Positions 35,880 through 44,908 of a DNA stretch of 64,000 nucleotides are shown in pieces (within the stretch, counting starts at the first letter, position 1; each line of letters opens with the position of its first letter). Made by a program: the position numbers and the translations under genes. Origin of the DNA: Shewanella sp. ANA-3 (GTDB taxonomy: Bacteria > Pseudomonadota > Gammaproteobacteria > Enterobacterales > Shewanellaceae); the NCBI RefSeq assembly GCF_000203935.1, contig NC_008577.1:3472001-3536000 (forward strand), written 5' to 3'. The notes below the pieces were generated by a model that was not told where the DNA came from, did no database searches, and was given only the letters and a program-made list of their open reading frames with translations.

Positions 35880-36977
35880 CTAGCGCGCTAAGCACCCCAA
35901 CAAACCTTGCTCAATCTCATCCCAATTTAGCGCTTGGGTCGAGATCATTTCTAAGCGTGAATCTAGGCTATCGTCCAGCTCAGTCACCGCCATATCGCCA
36001 TCACTCCAATTGATCCCGGCAATACCATCGCTGGTGATCATCACCGCTTTTAACCGCAAAAGTGCAGAATGGCCTTGAGTCTGTGCCGAGATAAACTGCA
36101 TGAGTTTATCAAAATCAAACTCTTGCATTGGCTCAATAACCCAGCCGCAGCTAAAACAGCCTTCGCCCTGATTGTGTTTACGCACTAGGCCGCGCGCATC
36201 AAACTTAAATGCTTGCTCGCTCGCGCCCTCGGCAAAAACGCCCTGTGCTCCTAAGCTGTCGCCACTTTTACGCAAAAGACTTGTAGATGCTGCCACTGGT
36301 GTAAAAACGGCGGATTTTCCCATCGATGCCTTTTGACGACGTGACTGTTTAAGGCTGCCTATCAAAGTTTCGGATAATCCCTGTGACGTATTGTGTTCAA
36401 TCACGCGAGTATCACTCAGCTGTAACTCATTCAGATATTGACTTAAGTCGTCCGCCAAGTGGCCGCCCTCTGCCGCTTCAAACTCGGGGTACAAATCGGT
36501 TTTCGTTGTGACTATCACATCGGCGACGTGCAACTGCTGGATAAAATTGTCATGTCCACGATAGCGCTCATCCCGTAATTTGCGGGCATCGATAAGGCAT
36601 AGGGTGCTCTGCAACCTGATAACATTGTGATAATGGGGCGCACTGAGCACTTTGATAATTTCATTGGGATGCCCAAGCCCCGTTGGCTCAATCAGTAATC
36701 TGTCGGGCTTAGCCCGGGCGATCAGTTGATTAATGGCCACTTGAGTCGGCACACCTGCAGCGCAGCACATGCAGCCCCCCGCCACCTCACGAATTTGCAC
36801 GCCGCTGTCGCTGGCATCCATCAACCCAGCATCAATCCCAACTTCGCCAAACTCATTCACTAATACCGCCCAAGTTTCACCTTCGGGTTTGGTCTTAAGG
36901 AGCTGTTTAATCAGGCTAGTTTTACCGACGCCTAAAAAACCTGTGATGATATTGGTGGGAATGGCTTTGATTATCAT
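35880..36977 (-). CDS. CobW/COG0523-type GTPase metallochaperone
   Basis: 366 residues. Walker A GFLGVGKT at 13-20, the metal-binding CxCC at 69-72 (GGCMCC), a Walker B-like LLIEPTGLGHP and TKTD (G4 motif) identify a G3E-family GTPase. The C-terminal CobW_C domain contains GEGCFSCGWVIEP, an additional cysteine pair. ATG 36977 is preferred over upstream ATGs (36992, 37016) because MIIKAIPTNIITGFLG is the family start and GAGAG lies 8 bases before. Such proteins deliver Zn, Co or Fe to enzymes; the metal cannot be told here. Confidence 0.88.
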   Translation of the reverse strand: MIIKAIPTNIITGFLGVGKTSLIKQLLKTKPEGETWAVLVNEFGEVGIDAGLMDASDSGVQIREVAGGCMCCAAGVPTQVAINQLIARAKPDRLLIEPTGLGHPNEIIKVLSAPHYHNVIRLQSTLCLIDARKLRDERYRGHDNFIQQLHVADVIVTTKTDLYPEFEAAEGGHLADDLSQYLNELQLSDTRVIEHNTSQGLSETLIGSLKQSRRQKASMGKSAVFTPVAASTSLLRKSGDSLGAQGVFAEGASEQAFKFDARGLVRKHNQGEGCFSCGWVIEPMQEFDFDKLMQFISAQTQGHSALLRLKAVMITSDGIAGINWSDGDMAVTELDDSLDSRLEMISTQALNWDEIEQGLLGCLAR

Positions 36978-37053
36978 GGACGGCACTCTCATGGCAACGA
37001 ACAGAATTGAGGGCACTCGAGTGTAGGGATTATCCCGTAAAAGCTCAACAAAA

Positions 37054-37072
37054 AGCGCGCCAATGGCGCGCT
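37054..37072 (-). terminator. Terminator of the DEAD-box helicase gene
   Basis: On the reverse strand AGCGCGCC, loop ATT, GGCGCGCT, then TTTTG. It lies 28 bases after the stop at 37101. Confidence 0.85.
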
Positions 37073-37100
37073 GATAAATGGATAAGTGGAAGCTGAGGGA

Positions 37101-38501
37101 TTATTTACCCTTTTGAGTATTCGGCTTATTTTTAGCGTATTTACCTTCACGGGCTGGCGATTTACGCGCCCGCGCCTGGCTTTCGCTCGATTGACCAAAT
37201 CCGGCGTTGCCGCCAAAGCCACCCTTACCTCGCGCGCCGTTGCCTTTCGAGCCATTAGCTTTCGTGCCATTGCCGCCCGCCCCTTTAGCCCCCGTATTGC
37301 GACTGCTCTTGTAATTCCACTTAGCGGTCTTAGTGGTGTCCGTAGGCGCCTCACGGTAACGCGCTGGCAGCGGTGTGCCTTCCTCGTAACCGGGCTGTAC
37401 CGTCACTGGCAAGGTTTGGCCAATCAAGGCCTCTATCTCGGCCAACATCTCATCATCGGCTGGAGACACAAATGATATCGCGCGCCCCGAAAGTCCCGCA
37501 CGGCCAGTACGACCAATACGGTGCACATAGTCTTCCGCAAGGAATGGCAATTCGAGGTTAATCACTAAGGGCAACGCTTGAATATCTAAGCCGCGCGCCG
37601 CCACATCGGTCGCCACCAGCACTCGCAATTTGCCCGCTTTAAAATCATCGAGCACACGATTACGCGCGCCTTGGGTTTTATCGCCGTGGAACACGCCCGC
37701 GCTGATCCCATCGAGGGTGAGCTCCTGCAATAGATGCTCGGCGCATTCCTTGGTGCTGGCAAACACCAGCACCTGACGCCAATTGTTGCGCCCGACAAGC
37801 TCAGACAATAACTCGGCCTTGCGGCGTTTATCGACTCGATAGACCAACTGCTCAACCGTGGATGCCGTGGTATTTTCGGCCACATTCACCCACTCGGGTT
37901 GATTGAGCATCTTATGGGAAAGCTGCTTTACCGCATCGCTATAGGTGGCTGAAAACAACATGGTTTGATGCTCAGTGGCGATAAGGCGTTTTACCTTTTC
38001 AATGTCGCGCACAAAGCCTAAATCGAGCATGCGGTCCGCTTCGTCGATCACTAAAGTGGTCACACTAGAGAGGTCTAAATGGAACTGGCCAATAATGTCG
38101 AATAGTCGCCCTGGTGTTGCCACCAGAATATCCACGCCCTGCTCCACCCCTTTTCGCTGCGGATTCATGTTCGCGCCGCCATAAACGGCTAAGGTTTTCA
38201 GGGGTAAAAACTGACTGTATTTCTGAATGTTAGCGCAAACTTGAATCGCCAGTTCCCGTGTCGGTGTCATCACTAGCGCACGCAGCAGAGGCTTATCATT
38301 TGGCTGTTTTGACAGTTGCTCAAGCACGGGTAAGGCAAAGGATGCGGTTTTGCCCGTGCCCGTTTGGGCGCAGGCCATAATGTCTTTTCCTTCGAGCGCG
38401 AGGGGGATCACCTGCTGCTGCACTTGCGTGAGCTGCAGATAGCCACACTCAGCTATCGCATTCAAAATAGGGGAAGATAAGCCGAGTGTGTCAAATTTCA
38501 T
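37101..38501 (-). CDS. rhlE: DEAD-box RNA helicase (RhlE-like)
   Basis: ATP-dependent RNA unwinding, probably in ribosome assembly or RNA decay. It is 466 residues from ATG 38501 (MKFDTLGLSSPILNAIAECG). All core motifs are present: Q motif, AQTGTGKT (45-52), PTRELA, DEAD (about 150), SAT, and HRIGRTGR. After the core (about 390-466) comes a basic Gly/Asn/Lys-rich tail with GAKGAGGNGTKANGSKGNGA, a low-complexity RNA-binding extension typical of RhlE proteins. A frame-open extension to 38564 lacks family similarity. Alone, with its own terminator. Confidence 0.9.
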   Translation of the reverse strand: MKFDTLGLSSPILNAIAECGYLQLTQVQQQVIPLALEGKDIMACAQTGTGKTASFALPVLEQLSKQPNDKPLLRALVMTPTRELAIQVCANIQKYSQFLPLKTLAVYGGANMNPQRKGVEQGVDILVATPGRLFDIIGQFHLDLSSVTTLVIDEADRMLDLGFVRDIEKVKRLIATEHQTMLFSATYSDAVKQLSHKMLNQPEWVNVAENTTASTVEQLVYRVDKRRKAELLSELVGRNNWRQVLVFASTKECAEHLLQELTLDGISAGVFHGDKTQGARNRVLDDFKAGKLRVLVATDVAARGLDIQALPLVINLELPFLAEDYVHRIGRTGRAGLSGRAISFVSPADDEMLAEIEALIGQTLPVTVQPGYEEGTPLPARYREAPTDTTKTAKWNYKSSRNTGAKGAGGNGTKANGSKGNGARGKGGFGGNAGFGQSSESQARARKSPAREGKYAKNKPNTQKGK

Positions 38502-38731
38502 AAAAGCTCTTTTTTGTGAGTGCGAAGTGTGAATGCAAAACCGCTGCGTGCAGCTTGGTTCCATAAAGTGCGGCGTCGTTTGCGGCTTTATCAGCCACTA
38601 CACGAATCAACTGCTATTCGAATCAGCCGCCACATGGCCCTTTACGGGGCCGCGGAGTCTAGCAAAATTTGCGGCGCATTTATAGGCAAAAGATAACCAT
38701 AAGCGCAGGAGAATAGTTACACAGCTATCAA

Positions 38732-41700
38732 CTAAGCCTCTTTAACCAAATACTTGCTCGCAAACTCTGTGGCACTCACGGGTTTAGAGAATAAATAGCC
38801 CTGACCATAGTCACAGCCCGCAGTCAGCAAGACTTGGCGCTGCGCCTCGGTTTCGACCCCTTCGGCGATGACTTTCATTCCCAATTTATGGGCCATTACG
38901 ATAATGGCTTCGCACAGGGTTTGGTCGCTTTCATCGGTGTCGATATTGCGGGTAAAAGATTGATCGATTTTTAAATAATCGATATCGAACTTCTTCAAAT
39001 ACGCCAAGGACGAATAACCTGTGCCAAAGTCGTCTAGGGAAACTTGTACGCCCGCATCCCGATAGGCCAAGAGCTTTTCGGTGACGCCCATACTGGCATC
39101 AAGGAGTAACCCTTCGGTAATTTCGACGCACACGCCCGTGCCGGTGACATCTAATTTCTGCAGTAATTCCAGCCAATTGTGCAGCAGTGTACCCTCATCG
39201 CGGAACTGGATAGGTGACTTGTTAACGCTGATCTGGATATCGACTCCAAAGGTTTTACGCCACAGGGCACTTTGCCGCGCCGCCTGCTCAAAGACCCAGT
39301 TACCAATCTCGACAATCAGCCCGGTATCTTCAGCGACGGGAATAAACTCCGCAGGGGAGACATAACCCCGCTCCGGGTGAAACCAACGCAATAGCGCTTC
39401 GGCCTTAAGCACCTCGCCCGTGGTCATGGTCACTATGGGTTGATAGTGCAGTTCAAATTCTTTGCTCACCACAGCTTGACGCAAATCTTGGATTAAGCGC
39501 ATCCGATACTTGGCGTATTCCTGCATCGAAGGAGTGAAATAGTTGAAACGATTGCGGCCCTGATCTTTCGCCGCATACATGGCCTGATCCGCATGTTTGA
39601 GCAGACCTTCGATACTGGTCGCATCATCGGGATACAGAGTAATGCCAATACTGGCGCTGATATAGGCGGTTTCCTCCCCCAGCACATAGGGTTCGGCAAT
39701 GCGCCTTAAAATATGTTCGGCGACCCGCTCTATCCCCTTGTGATCCACCATTGAACTGAGCACCACAGTAAACTCATCCCCGCCGAGGCGCGCCACCACA
39801 TCGGCATCCCGCACACAGGATTTTAAGCGACTGGCGGTTTCAATCAGCAATAGATCCCCCATGGCATGGCCTAGGGTGTCGTTCACTTCTTTAAAGTAAT
39901 CCAGATCGAGGAACATCAAGGCAAAATGATTGCGATTGCGGTCGGCACTCTTGATCTCGGCGCCTAAATATTCGAGCAACATGCGCCGATTCGGCAAGCC
40001 CGTTAGCGTGTCGTAGTTGGCCTGTTTCCAGATCAAATGCTCGCTCTGCTTTTTATCCGTAATATCAGAAAACAGCGCCACACGCCGGTAAGGTTGGCCA
40101 TCTTTATCTTTGATGGTGTTGATGGTGAGCCAAATGACGTACTCTTCATTGTTCTTACGTCGCTGGCGCATCTCCCCCTGCCACTCACCTTTTTCGCGAA
40201 TTTCATTATTCATCTCAGTATAAAAGCCGTGACCGTTGAGATCGCAATAAAGTAGGCGAATATGCTGACCACGAATTTCTGACTCGCTGTAACCCGTAAT
40301 CGCGGTAAATGCGGCATTGACAGTGATGATCACCCCCGTCTCATCGAGCACACTCATAGCCTCTGAGCTGTTGTCATAGACCAGCGCCGACAGCTTTAGG
40401 GATTCTTCAATAAGCTTGGCCTCGGTGATATCGGTATAGGTACCGCACATTCTTAAGGCGTTGTTGTTGGCATCGCGGCTCACCACTTTGCCCGTATCTA
40501 AAATCCAGCGGATGTCGCGGTTGAGGGTTTTTAAGCGATATTCCATCTTATGTTGCAGCGTTTCTCCGCGAATATGGGCCTCGATGGAGTGCAGCACCTT
40601 GGGTCTGTCCTCGGCGACAATCGAGTCCATCCATTGGCGACTATTGGCGTTGAGCATATCGATATCGCAACCTAAAATATCGGCACTGCGGGCGTTACGC
40701 TCGATATGATCATTACGGATATCCCAGTCCCAAACGCCCAAATCGCTACTGCTTAACACCAGCTCGAGTTGCTCACGACTGGCGAGCACTTCCCTATCGG
40801 CAAGAGTCTGGGCGGTGACATCTAAGTAACCCGCAATCACCAATAACACTTGATGATTCGCGCGCTTACAGGCGACCGTCATATGGGTATATACAATCGA
40901 ATTATCTTTGGCGATAAAACGTTTATCCATTTCATAGTTATCGATTTTACCCGCCAACATCAGCTCAAACTTGACGATATCCGCCTCAACATCATCGGGA
41001 TGAGTAAGCTGTTTCCAGGTCATATGCAGCAGCTCATCCTCTGAGTATTTCAGCATCTGACAAAGCCTTGGATTCACCTTGATCCACTTTTGATCGACGC
41101 CGGTAATGGCAATCCCGATATTGCCAACGTTAAATTGGCTGCGGAACAGGAAATCATCCTGCAAACGGATCTGCTCGTCACGCTCCAGCTCAAAACGGCG
41201 GGAGAGTAAACGGCTCAGTAGCCAAGTCGCGAGGGGATAAATGGTTAGCACGGGTAACATGATTTTTTGCAGCACGGGAATGGCAACCTTGTCCGGCAGC
41301 AAAAAGAACCACAACAACATGACGATATGCACGACGAAGGCAAAGCTGAAGATTTCTCTGCCCGAGATATTGGCAAGGTAAGATTTACGTTGCTGGCGCC
41401 ATATCACCCCAATCAAGCCTGAGGAAATAATTACCCCTAAGCCAACCCACATGGCGGCGCCGCCAATGCTGATCCGATAAATAGCTGTCATCACAACGGC
41501 GATGGCGGTGGGCAAACCGCCAAAAAACAGGCCGGTGACACATAGGAGCACAGAGCGGGTATCGAAGATAATGCCGGGTTCGTACATCCATGGGGTACTC
41601 ATAATAGTGACGCCAATGCCACCTATGAGTAATCCGATCCCCAGCCGCCACAGCAAAAAATACTGCCGCTGATGCTTTTTAGGAATCGCATCGTACAAAA

Positions 41701-41761
41701 ACACCAAGGCGAGCAATAACGCCGCATTTTGTACTAAGGGTAAGAAAATGCTTTTATCCAT
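38732..41761 (-). CDS. Membrane-bound PAS-GGDEF-EAL cyclic-di-GMP sensor
   Basis: 1009 residues from ATG 41761. An N-terminal 5TM-5TMR_LYT sensor (about 5-190) has the segment GIIFDTRSVLLCVTGLFFGG. Three PAS domains follow (about 205-320, 325-450, 455-570). The GGDEF domain (about 575-740) has an intact RLGGDEF and could make c-di-GMP. The EAL domain (about 755-1005) has EALLRW and DDFGTGYSSLAYL, so could degrade it. A net direction cannot be read. The gene follows glgA by 109 bases in the same direction with no terminator seen between, so part of its transcription may come from the glycogen operon. Confidence 0.9.
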   Translation of the reverse strand: MDKSIFLPLVQNAALLLALVFLYDAIPKKHQRQYFLLWRLGIGLLIGGIGVTIMSTPWMYEPGIIFDTRSVLLCVTGLFFGGLPTAIAVVMTAIYRISIGGAAMWVGLGVIISSGLIGVIWRQQRKSYLANISGREIFSFAFVVHIVMLLWFFLLPDKVAIPVLQKIMLPVLTIYPLATWLLSRLLSRRFELERDEQIRLQDDFLFRSQFNVGNIGIAITGVDQKWIKVNPRLCQMLKYSEDELLHMTWKQLTHPDDVEADIVKFELMLAGKIDNYEMDKRFIAKDNSIVYTHMTVACKRANHQVLLVIAGYLDVTAQTLADREVLASREQLELVLSSSDLGVWDWDIRNDHIERNARSADILGCDIDMLNANSRQWMDSIVAEDRPKVLHSIEAHIRGETLQHKMEYRLKTLNRDIRWILDTGKVVSRDANNNALRMCGTYTDITEAKLIEESLKLSALVYDNSSEAMSVLDETGVIITVNAAFTAITGYSESEIRGQHIRLLYCDLNGHGFYTEMNNEIREKGEWQGEMRQRRKNNEEYVIWLTINTIKDKDGQPYRRVALFSDITDKKQSEHLIWKQANYDTLTGLPNRRMLLEYLGAEIKSADRNRNHFALMFLDLDYFKEVNDTLGHAMGDLLLIETASRLKSCVRDADVVARLGGDEFTVVLSSMVDHKGIERVAEHILRRIAEPYVLGEETAYISASIGITLYPDDATSIEGLLKHADQAMYAAKDQGRNRFNYFTPSMQEYAKYRMRLIQDLRQAVVSKEFELHYQPIVTMTTGEVLKAEALLRWFHPERGYVSPAEFIPVAEDTGLIVEIGNWVFEQAARQSALWRKTFGVDIQISVNKSPIQFRDEGTLLHNWLELLQKLDVTGTGVCVEITEGLLLDASMGVTEKLLAYRDAGVQVSLDDFGTGYSSLAYLKKFDIDYLKIDQSFTRNIDTDESDQTLCEAIIVMAHKLGMKVIAEGVETEAQRQVLLTAGCDYGQGYLFSKPVSATEFASKYLVKEA

Positions 41762-41870
41762 GGATGTGGAAGCAACTCCAAAAATGAGGGAACGGATTAT
41801 CTTACGAAAACTCTCCCTCACAAGTGTAGCAGAATTGCTTACAAATCATGGTCTAATTACAAGGGGTAAC

Positions 41871-43475
41871 TCACAAAATGTTGTAGAGTTGTTTCTTGTA
41901 TTCGAGGGCGATGCTACGCCAATCAAAGCGCCGCACTTTGGCATTACGCTTGTATTGCATCCAATCACCAGCGCCAAATGACTCCAATGCGTCGCCAAGC
42001 TTTACTAGTAACGCCTCACCCTGCGTCTTGATATCCTCGCCATAGAACACAAAGCCATCGACATTGTCCTCGACCGTATCCCGCAATCCGCCCACACCAT
42101 GCACTAGGCAAGGCTGACCGCTACGCATGGCGAGCATTTGGCTGATGCCGCAAGGTTCGAAGGAGCTTGGCATCAGGAATAAATCACCCAGTTGATAAAG
42201 ACACTGTGAGAGCTCCTCATGGTATCCCAGCAGAAACACAAAATGGGCATACTTAGCCGCAAGAGTTTGAAAAAACAGCCCTATCTCAGGGTCGCCACTG
42301 CCCAGTAGTACAAACAGTGCCTTAGGCTGGGTTTGCGGCAAATGTTGCAATAACGTCTCTAATACCGATAAGCCAGAAGGTAAAATATGGCGCAGGATCA
42401 GCACTTTTTGATCGGTCAGCCGACCAACCGAGGTCAACACAAAGTCCGGAAACTCCCCCGCAGAGGCCTGACGCCACAGGGCTTGTAGCCGCATAAAAGC
42501 AATCATATCGACGCCGCTCACCTGAGTTCGCCCGCCCAGCCACTGCACTAGGGCCGACTCGATGCAACTCAGTAACGCCTTAAACTCAGTTAATCCCATA
42601 CGTTCGAGGGAGGTTTGGGCCAAGGTTTCAGGGTATTCACAACCGTTTAAAATACCAAGCACTCGCCCCTGCTCGGCTTTGCGTTGTAAATCTGCCTCCA
42701 AGCCTTCACCACCGAAGAAACCCAACTCGGGGCGGGAGGGAAGCAATACCTCCTTGGCGTAGGTCGGTGAGACGAGATGAACCTTATCCGCCAGCGTTAT
42801 CCCCATCCGCATAGGGTTGATGCAGTGGGGATAGCGGGGATCGATAATCTGGGCGCGTTGGCCCTCATCTAACTGGGCGAATAAGTGAGGGAACCAAGCC
42901 GCAAAGCTTGAGGTATCATGGCTCAGCGGCCTTATCCCCTGCAGCGCAAGGTTATGAATCGAAAACACACATTCTATGCTTTGCAATGCTTGATACTCAG
43001 GCGCCAGCGCCCGCAGCATGGCTAAACATCCAGTGTGCCAGTCGTGCAGATGTAAAAGCTCTGGCATAGGCACAAGCCCTGCCACTAAGGCTTTGGCTAC
43101 GCTTGCACACAAAAGCGCAAACTTAGTCGCATCATCGGCAAAGGGGCGGTCGCTCGTGCCTTGGCTATAAATCTGTCCAGGGCTCGATTGCCAGAGCCCA
43201 TGCTCGAGCAAGTAAATATTGGCGCCCTGCACCTTAGGGTGCGCTAGCCAATACAACTTAATTGGCTCCTGTCGCCCAGCAAAACTCACCTCAAACTCAT
43301 GGATAAGTTTGGCTCCAAGGTCCGTTAAAAATCCGTAGCTTGGCATAATTATATCGGCTTGGATCCCAACACCCGCGAGCGCTTGAGGCAAGTCACGGAT
43401 CACATCCGCCATACCGCCCACTTTCGCCCCTTTCAGCGCCCCATTTTCCGCCGCGACCATTAATATGCGTTTCAC
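41871..43475 (-). CDS. glgA: Glycogen synthase
   Basis: Transfers glucose from ADP-glucose to growing alpha-1,4-glucan (GT5). 534 residues; N-terminal MVAAENGALKGAKVGGMADV is the substrate-loop region, with KVGGM in place of the common KTGGL. The C-terminal nucleotide site has SSFEPCGISQMLAMRSG and VGGLRDTVED. Length is slightly above the E. coli enzyme (477), as in other Shewanella GlgA. Last glycogen gene of the leftward operon, 52 bases after glgC. Confidence 0.93.
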   Translation of the reverse strand: MKRILMVAAENGALKGAKVGGMADVIRDLPQALAGVGIQADIIMPSYGFLTDLGAKLIHEFEVSFAGRQEPIKLYWLAHPKVQGANIYLLEHGLWQSSPGQIYSQGTSDRPFADDATKFALLCASVAKALVAGLVPMPELLHLHDWHTGCLAMLRALAPEYQALQSIECVFSIHNLALQGIRPLSHDTSSFAAWFPHLFAQLDEGQRAQIIDPRYPHCINPMRMGITLADKVHLVSPTYAKEVLLPSRPELGFFGGEGLEADLQRKAEQGRVLGILNGCEYPETLAQTSLERMGLTEFKALLSCIESALVQWLGGRTQVSGVDMIAFMRLQALWRQASAGEFPDFVLTSVGRLTDQKVLILRHILPSGLSVLETLLQHLPQTQPKALFVLLGSGDPEIGLFFQTLAAKYAHFVFLLGYHEELSQCLYQLGDLFLMPSSFEPCGISQMLAMRSGQPCLVHGVGGLRDTVEDNVDGFVFYGEDIKTQGEALLVKLGDALESFGAGDWMQYKRNAKVRRFDWRSIALEYKKQLYNIL

Positions 43476-43527
43476 CTAACTTCAAACTCCAACAGGGTTA
43501 ATATTCAAGCAGATTATCGACTTGGCC

Positions 43528-44790
43528 TTACTCATAGCCCACGGGTAGCCCTAACATATCGCGGGTGACTAAGGTGATGCCTTTCTCGGACACCCTAAAG
43601 CCTTTTGCCCTGTCATGGTCGTGGTTATAACCAATCACTGTGCCTTCGGGGATGATGCAGCCCCTGTCGATGATGGCGTTTTTAATCTTACAGTGGCGCA
43701 GCACCACCACGTCGGGCAGCACCACCGAATCCTCAACCACTGAGTAGGAACAGACCCGCACCTCGTTAAACAATACGCTGCGGCGCACGGTCGCGCCCGA
43801 GATAATACAGCCGCCGGAAATAATCGAATCCACCGCCATGCCGCGTCTATCGTCATCGTCGAACACAAACTTAGCAGGCGGCAATTGCTCCTGATAGGTC
43901 CAAATCGGCCATTTGGCATCGTAGAGGTTTAAGGCGGGCGTGGGCGATAACAATTCCATATTGGCCTGCCAGAAGGAATCCAAGGTGCCCACATCGCGCC
44001 AGTAGGCTTGCTCATTGGGGAAGGCGCTCTTAAAGGGATAAGCAAACACTTTATGTTTTTCGATGATCGAGGGAATAATGTCTTTGCCAAAATCGCGATC
44101 GGAATTGGCGTTTTGTGCATCTTTCTTCAACTGTTCGAACAAAAACTCTGTGTTAAACACATAGTTGCCCATCGAGGCGAGGCACTTCTCGGGATTGCCA
44201 GGGGAGTGTTTAGGATGCTTGGGTTTTTCTTCAAATCCTAGGATGCGCATCTCGTCATCGACCTCCATCACCCCAAATGCACCCGCCGCCTCGGCCACAG
44301 GCACCTCGAGGCAGGAGACTGTCATATCGGCGCCGGACTCGGCATGGGCGGCCAGTAAGCCAGCGTAATCCATGCGATAGACATGGTCACCCGACAGCAC
44401 CATCACGTACTTGGGCAGCTCATGGCGGATGATGTCGATATTTTGGAATACCGCGTCAGCCGTGCCTTGATACCAATTCTCAGAGTAACGTTGTGAGGCG
44501 GGCAGAATCTCCACCGATTCACCTAATTCCTTTTTAAAGTGGCCCCAACCACGCATCACGTGGCGAATTAGTGAGTGCGACTTATATTGGGTCACCACCC
44601 CAACGCGGCGGATCCCCGAGTTGATGCAATTCGACAGCGGAAAATCGATGATCCTAAACTTACCACCGAAATACAGCGCGGGTTTAGCGCGCCAGTCGGT
44701 GAGTTCATGTAAACGCGAGCCTCGGCCACCAGCCAAAATCAATGCATAGGTTTCACGAGTTAAATTACTGATATAACGTACATTAGACAT
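43528..44790 (-). CDS. glgC: Glucose-1-phosphate adenylyltransferase
   Basis: Makes ADP-glucose from ATP and glucose 1-phosphate, the committed and allosterically controlled step of glycogen synthesis. 420 residues, close to E. coli GlgC (431). [20 protein letters not shown] forms the nucleotide site and activator region. [10 protein letters not shown] holds the catalytic Asp, and FEEKPKHP is the sugar-phosphate loop. A left-handed beta-helix ends the protein. It lies 118 bases after glgP, a gap wide enough for an internal promoter. Confidence 0.95.
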   Translation of the reverse strand: MSNVRYISNLTRETYALILAGGRGSRLHELTDWRAKPALYFGGKFRIIDFPLSNCINSGIRRVGVVTQYKSHSLIRHVMRGWGHFKKELGESVEILPASQRYSENWYQGTADAVFQNIDIIRHELPKYVMVLSGDHVYRMDYAGLLAAHAESGADMTVSCLEVPVAEAAGAFGVMEVDDEMRILGFEEKPKHPKHSPGNPEKCLASMGNYVFNTEFLFEQLKKDAQNANSDRDFGKDIIPSIIEKHKVFAYPFKSAFPNEQAYWRDVGTLDSFWQANMELLSPTPALNLYDAKWPIWTYQEQLPPAKFVFDDDDRRGMAVDSIISGGCIISGATVRRSVLFNEVRVCSYSVVEDSVVLPDVVVLRHCKIKNAIIDRGCIIPEGTVIGYNHDHDRAKGFRVSEKGITLVTRDMLGLPVGYE

Positions 44791-44908
44791 AGGCTCTACT
44801 CCCCAAATAGCACATCAGTGCCGATTGCTTCACAACCACTCTTCCCTGCCGCCCTAAGGCCGCAGGATTGCATACAACATCGCATTCCTTTGCTCATTAA
44901 TCTCTCCG

